A stretch of 9,598 nt of DNA. Source: Candidatus Kaiserbacteria bacterium RIFCSPHIGHO2_12_FULL_56_13. Its GTDB lineage: Bacteria > Patescibacteriota > Minisyncoccia > Phycocordibacterales > Phycocordibacteraceae. This document shows positions 7,219 through 9,598 of the stretch, in pieces. The number at the start of each line of letters is the position of its first letter. The first letter of the stretch is position 1. The position numbers were made by a program, and so were the translations under genes. The DNA lies in NCBI GenBank assembly GCA_001781625.1, contig MFLS01000004.1, forward strand, positions 1-9,598, in the 5' to 3' direction. A model generated the notes under the pieces. It searched no databases and had not been told where the DNA came from. It saw only the letters and a program-made list of their open reading frames with translations.

Positions 7219-7308
7219 TTAACCTTCAGATTCGTCCCCGTCCTCCTCGTTGTCCTTTTCAAGCTCATTCATCTCATCTTCAAGCTTCGTGTCATCGTCA
7301 TCGTACAT
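7219..7308 (-). CDS. Possible 29-aa highly acidic peptide
   Basis: An ATG at 7308 opens a short reading frame giving MYDDDDTKLEDEMNELEKDN followed by an equally acidic end, closing with TAA at 7221-7219. By my count 16 of 29 residues are Asp or Glu and there is no hydrophobic core, so it would be disordered. It sits between ruvC and the PBP gene, in the same direction. The region just upstream (7309-7378) is AT-rich and could hold a promoter, but I find no clear -35/-10 pair and no Shine-Dalgarno sequence. The frame could be extended upstream to 7407, but that would overlap ruvC and adds unrelated sequence. I do not recognise a family; it may be a real small protein or chance. Confidence 0.35.
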   Translation of the reverse strand: MYDDDDTKLEDEMNELEKDNEEDGDESEG

Positions 7309-7378
7309 ACGATGCGTAAAATTAACCTTACTAAGGGCTGCTTTATTTGAGCAAAATAATATCTTCTTGCAAGGGGAT

Positions 7379-7849
7379 TTAACGGGGAGGTGTGGAAAGC
7401 CCCGCAAGCGCTATGGCGATAGCGTCGAGCTCGTCATCTCGGCGTTTTTTTGGGGGCAGTGTCAAGAGCCGGGGGAGCATGCGTGCGATCGCGGTTTTGT
7501 CTGCGGCGCCGTGCCCGGTGACGGCGAGTTTTACCTCTTGGGGCGAGTATTCAGCGACAGCGAGCTCGTGAGCCCCTGCGGTGGCGAGCACGGCACCGCG
7601 TGCTTCGCCAACCTTGAGCGCCGTTTTTCGGTTTGTACTAAAAAAAAGTTTTTCAATCGCGAGCACTTCGGGGGTATAGGTTTTGATTGCGCGCGCCACC
7701 GCTGCAGAGACTGCGGCAAGCCGCACCTCGGGACTGCCTTTTGCGGGCGTAACGCACGCACTCCACACGAGAGTCGGTTTCGAGGGGTTGCCCTCGACAA
7801 CAGCGAGACCCAAGCGATCGAACCCCGGATCAACTCCCAGTACTCTCAT
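7379..7849 (-). CDS. ruvC: Crossover junction endodeoxyribonuclease RuvC
   Basis: A 156-aa protein, slightly shorter than the usual 165-175. RuvC is the dimeric resolvase that cuts Holliday junctions symmetrically. The start MRVLGVDPGFDRLGLAVVE is the family N-terminus with the first catalytic Asp (D7). The second acidic residue is E66 in AIEKLFF, and the C-terminal pair is DELDAIAIAL (D139 and D142, the DxxD arrangement of the RNase H-like fold). The GHGAADKTAIARML helix also matches. The start at 7849 lies inside the 3' end of yebC (overlap of 20 bases), so translation is probably coupled. A longer in-frame start at 8035 exists but would run through yebC with non-family sequence. RuvA is not encoded next to it. 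Confidence 0.95.
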   Translation of the reverse strand: MRVLGVDPGFDRLGLAVVEGNPSKPTLVWSACVTPAKGSPEVRLAAVSAAVARAIKTYTPEVLAIEKLFFSTNRKTALKVGEARGAVLATAGAHELAVAEYSPQEVKLAVTGHGAADKTAIARMLPRLLTLPPKKRRDDELDAIAIALAGLSTPPR

Positions 7850-8387
7850 AGCCACGGGCGTTGGTGTATACCGTCTGCACATCGTCGTGCTCGTCGAGGG
7901 TCGAGAGGAGCTCGCCGAGCTTCGTTTCGTTATCTCCAGCAACCTCCGCCAAGGGCTCGTTCGGGGTGAATGATCCGTCGGGCGACTTCGTGAATGCCCA
8001 GAGAGCGGCGCCGGGGGCAGCGAGTTCGACACCATTTTTACTCAAAAGGTGTTTGAGTTCTTGCGTCGTGCGGTTGCGGCTGTCGGTCAAGGCATCAATC
8101 ACAATGGCGATGCCCGCGGGGCCATACGCCTCATACACTACTTGCTCGAGGTCGCCCCCTTCTTTCGAGACGCCCTTCGCGATCGCGCGTTCGATATTGT
8201 CTTTTGGCATATTTGCAGCCTTCGCGCGCGCGATAACGGCGGCGAGCGAGGGGGCGTTCGCATTCCCCGCGCCCTTTCTCGACTCAAGGGCGATAAGGCG
8301 CGCGTAGCGCGAGAAGACCCGGCTTTTTACCGCGTCAGTAACGGCCTTGTGCCGCTTGATCTGCGCCCATTTGCTGTGCCCTGCCAT
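7830..8387 (-). CDS. yebC: YebC/PmpR-family protein, compact form
   Basis: 185 aa, against about 240-250 in most bacteria. The family is linked to transcriptional regulation and, in recent work, to relief of ribosome stalling at proline runs. The N-terminal domain is typical: MAGHSKWAQIKRHKAVTDAVKS, a KSRVFSRYARLIALESRKG helix, MPKDNIERAI (60-69) and YEAYGPAGIAIVIDALTDSRNRT (85-107). After GAALWAF (127-132) the sequence moves within about 35 residues to the family's terminal block DEHDDVQTVYTNA, so roughly 60 residues normally forming part of domain 3 seem to be missing. It starts two bases after the ruvB stop and overlaps ruvC by 20 bases, giving a ruvB-yebC-ruvC operon; yebC next to ruv genes is a common arrangement. 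Confidence 0.92.
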   Translation of the reverse strand: MAGHSKWAQIKRHKAVTDAVKSRVFSRYARLIALESRKGAGNANAPSLAAVIARAKAANMPKDNIERAIAKGVSKEGGDLEQVVYEAYGPAGIAIVIDALTDSRNRTTQELKHLLSKNGVELAAPGAALWAFTKSPDGSFTPNEPLAEVAGDNETKLGELLSTLDEHDDVQTVYTNARGYESTGS

Positions 8388-8389
8388 GA

Positions 8390-9388
8390 TCAGAACAGCC
8401 CTGATTCGCCATGGAGGTACGCGCGGCCTTTCGTAGTTAAGATGCGGCCGCGCGAACTTCGTTCGATAAAACCGAGCCGAAGGAGATAGGGCTCGTAGAC
8501 ATATTCGACCGTGTCGGGGTCTTCGTGGAGCGCGGCCGCCAGGGCGCGGATCCCTGCAGGCCCGCCGCGAAAACTTTTATCCAGCATTTCGAGGTAGCGT
8601 CGGTCGTCTTTTGTGAGACCGAGGGTATCGATGCCGAAAAGCGCGCACGCTTCGTCGCAGAGCTCGGCAGAGAGCTTTTTATCATGCACTTCAGAAAAAT
8701 CGCGCACCCTCTTCAAGAGCATGTTTGCGACTCTCGGTGTCGCGCGGCTTCGCACCGCGACCCGTGTCACCACCTCTTCAGGCGCCTTGAGTTTCAAGAG
8801 GCGTGCGGAGCGACGGATAATGTCGCGGATGTCTCCCTCATCATAAAAATCGAGCTGGTAGACGCCACCGCCAAAGCGAGAGCGCAGCGGCGCGGAGAGT
8901 TGCGCGACGCGCGTCGTCGCGCCGACAAGAGTGAAAGGCGGGAGCGAGAGCTCGACCGTGCGCGCCGAAGGGCCCTTGCCAAGGATTAGGTCTAAGGTGC
9001 CGCTCTCAAGCGCAGGGTAGAGGAGCTCCTCGACCTTGCTTGGGAGCTGATGTATCTCATCGATAAAAAGTACGGTATTGGGCTCGAGATTAGTCAGGAT
9101 CGCGGCTAAATCGCCCGCGCGCTCTACCGCAACACCTGAAGTCGTTTTCAGCGGGGCTTCAAGTTGGGTAGCAATGAGGTGCGCGAGCGTCGTCTTGCCG
9201 ACTCCCGGAGGCCCGTAAAAAAGGAAGTGCTCTGGCATACTGCCGCGCTTTTTTGCGGCATCTAAGGTGATGCGGACATTGGCTTTGACCTGCCTTTGTC
9301 CGACATAGTCGTTCCACTCCGAAGGGCGAAGCGCCGCGTCGAGCGAAGCATCAAGTGCAGACGGGACAGCTTTTGCGTGTCTTGACAT
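8390..9388 (-). CDS. ruvB: Holliday junction branch migration helicase RuvB
   Basis: 332 aa from the ATG at 9388 (MSRHAKAVPSALDASL). RuvB is the AAA+ hexameric motor that, with RuvA, drives branch migration of Holliday junctions. It shows LRPSEWNDYVGQ near the N-terminus, Walker A GPPGVGKTT (59-67), Walker B LFIDEIHQL (D110, E111), sensor I GATTR (156-160) and the Arg-finger region LSAPLRSRFGGG. The C-terminal winged-helix domain contains GGPAGIRALAAAL and ends RILTTKGRAYLHG. An in-frame ATG at 9439 would add 17 residues but lies upstream of the predicted transcription start, so I reject it. It is the first gene of the ruvB-yebC-ruvC operon. Confidence 0.96.
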   Translation of the reverse strand: MSRHAKAVPSALDASLDAALRPSEWNDYVGQRQVKANVRITLDAAKKRGSMPEHFLFYGPPGVGKTTLAHLIATQLEAPLKTTSGVAVERAGDLAAILTNLEPNTVLFIDEIHQLPSKVEELLYPALESGTLDLILGKGPSARTVELSLPPFTLVGATTRVAQLSAPLRSRFGGGVYQLDFYDEGDIRDIIRRSARLLKLKAPEEVVTRVAVRSRATPRVANMLLKRVRDFSEVHDKKLSAELCDEACALFGIDTLGLTKDDRRYLEMLDKSFRGGPAGIRALAAALHEDPDTVEYVYEPYLLRLGFIERSSRGRILTTKGRAYLHGESGLF

Positions 9389-9411
9389 AAAAGTTTGCCG
9401 TGTGCTAACAT
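9382..9411 (+). promoter_or_regulatory. Possible + strand promoter for the downstream structured RNA
   Basis: TTGACA (9382-9387) is a perfect -35. After 18 bases comes TAACAT (9406-9411; four of six), with TG at the extended -10 position (9403-9404). The predicted start is near 9418. The -35 lies on the first codons of ruvB, and the -10 overlaps the ruvB -10 on the other strand, so the two promoters would compete for RNA polymerase. Confidence 0.4.
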
Positions 9412-9438
9412 TATACCAGCTCGCTTTGATCGTGCCCA
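9410..9438 (-). promoter_or_regulatory. Probable ruvB operon promoter with extended -10
   Basis: On the minus strand TGGGCA (9438-9433), a 17-base spacer and TATAAT (9415-9410) form a strong sigma-70-type promoter. The -10 is a perfect consensus, preceded by TG at the extended -10 position (9418-9417). The predicted start is near 9403, leaving a leader of about 15 bases before the ruvB ATG, without a Shine-Dalgarno motif. The element overlaps a promoter-like sequence running the other way. Confidence 0.7.
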
Positions 9439-9596
9439 TACTCCTCTAGGCAAGGCTTGACGGCTTCCGGGGTTGCCCTAAGGGTTTCTTGGTTCCCACC
9501 TCGAGTGGGGTTGCTGGGGATTCCCTCCAGTGCCTCCTTGGCGCCTGGAGGAGCATGGGCAGAATCGGATGGACTTCTGTCGGGCGATTTCTTTTT
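9418..9596 (+). ncRNA. Candidate structured small RNA of unknown family
   Basis: Bases 9433-9451 pair with 9543-9561 over 19 positions, with one A-C mismatch (9440/9554) and one G-T wobble (9447/9547). Inside are AAGG/CCTT (9452-9455/9536-9539), a hairpin CCCAC-ctcga-GTGGG (9495-9509) and a hairpin at 9514-9530; CTCCAG/CTGGAG (9525-9530/9545-9550) is a competing pairing. The stem is followed directly by a hairpin and T-run, and a promoter-like sequence lies upstream, suggesting a transcript of about 180 bases on the + strand. A frame with no start codon is open on each strand, but neither looks like a protein. I see no signatures of RNase P RNA, tmRNA, SRP RNA or tRNA. Length and a long closing stem would suit 6S RNA, but this is only a guess. 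The stem alone does not fix the strand. Confidence 0.5.
9561..9596 (+). terminator. Possible intrinsic terminator of the structured RNA
   Basis: AATCG (9563-9567) pairs with CGATT (9585-9589), with an inner GAC-TTCT-GTC hairpin (9572-9581), followed by CTTTTT (9591-9596). The T-run is on the + strand only. The outer stem is short and interrupted, so this is a moderate terminator at best, and the window ends two bases later. Confidence 0.4.
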
Positions 9597-9598
9597 GG

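Noticed and set aside
9446..9598. A Pro-rich minus-strand frame ending at the TAG at 9448-9446 and an overlapping plus-strand open frame.
   Set aside because: Neither has a convincing start in the window or resembles a protein family, and the segment is better explained by extensive RNA pairing.
9418..9598. Identification of the structured segment as RNase P RNA, tmRNA or SRP RNA.
   Set aside because: No GAGGAAAGUCC (RNase P), no tRNA-like ends or tag frame (tmRNA) and no SRP apical GGAAG/GCAG loop; GACAGAAGUCC on the minus strand matches the RNase P core only partly and is wrongly placed.
1..9598. Mobile elements, CRISPR arrays, tRNA or rRNA genes.
   Set aside because: No transposase or integrase, no regularly spaced repeats, and no tRNA or rRNA sequence was seen on either strand.

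Overview
The window reads as the chromosomal replication-origin neighbourhood of a small-genome bacterium. The gene order rpmH-rnpA-yidC diverging from dnaA-dnaN is the classic origin layout. Several traits suggest Patescibacteria (CPR), probably the Parcubacteria group: compact proteins (98-aa RnpA, 185-aa YebC, 156-aa RuvC, DnaA with a short linker), few Shine-Dalgarno sequences, overlapping or abutting genes, and a dnaN not followed by recF or gyrB. This placement is an inference from gene style; no rRNA or marker phylogeny is available here. Most of the window is moderately GC-rich, with one sharply AT-rich island between dnaA and dnaN.

Layout: (1) 2-1150 (+), the 3' part of a secreted or membrane-anchored, probably beta-propeller protein, running convergently into yidC. 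(2) 1127-2302 (-), the compact operon rpmH (45 aa) - rnpA - yidC. (3) 2303-2422, the divergent spacer with a perfect DnaA box (TTATACACA) and a promoter placed so close to the dnaA ATG that the mRNA would be almost leaderless. (4) 2423-4996 (+), dnaA and dnaN, separated by a 123-bp spacer of about 30 percent GC that carries duplicated DnaA-box-like repeats and is the best origin candidate. (5) 5005-7149 (-), a class A penicillin-binding protein. (6) 7150-7378, a spacer with a near-perfect 17-bp-arm palindrome and a possible 29-aa very acidic peptide. (7) 7379-9388 (-), a tight ruvB-yebC-ruvC operon without ruvA. (8) 9389-9598, a promoter region and a highly structured segment that I interpret as a small noncoding RNA on the + strand.

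Functionally the window combines replication initiation and processivity (DnaA, DnaN), ribosome and tRNA maturation (L34, RnpA), membrane protein insertion (YidC), cell-wall synthesis (PBP1A type) and Holliday-junction branch migration and resolution (RuvB, RuvC).

The least expected item is at the right edge. A 19-position long-range stem (9433-9451 with 9543-9561) encloses several hairpins and is followed by a hairpin plus T-run. It is preceded by a TTGACA promoter that overlaps the divergent ruvB promoter. I could not assign it to a known RNA family by eye; the length and closed-stem design make 6S RNA one option to test.
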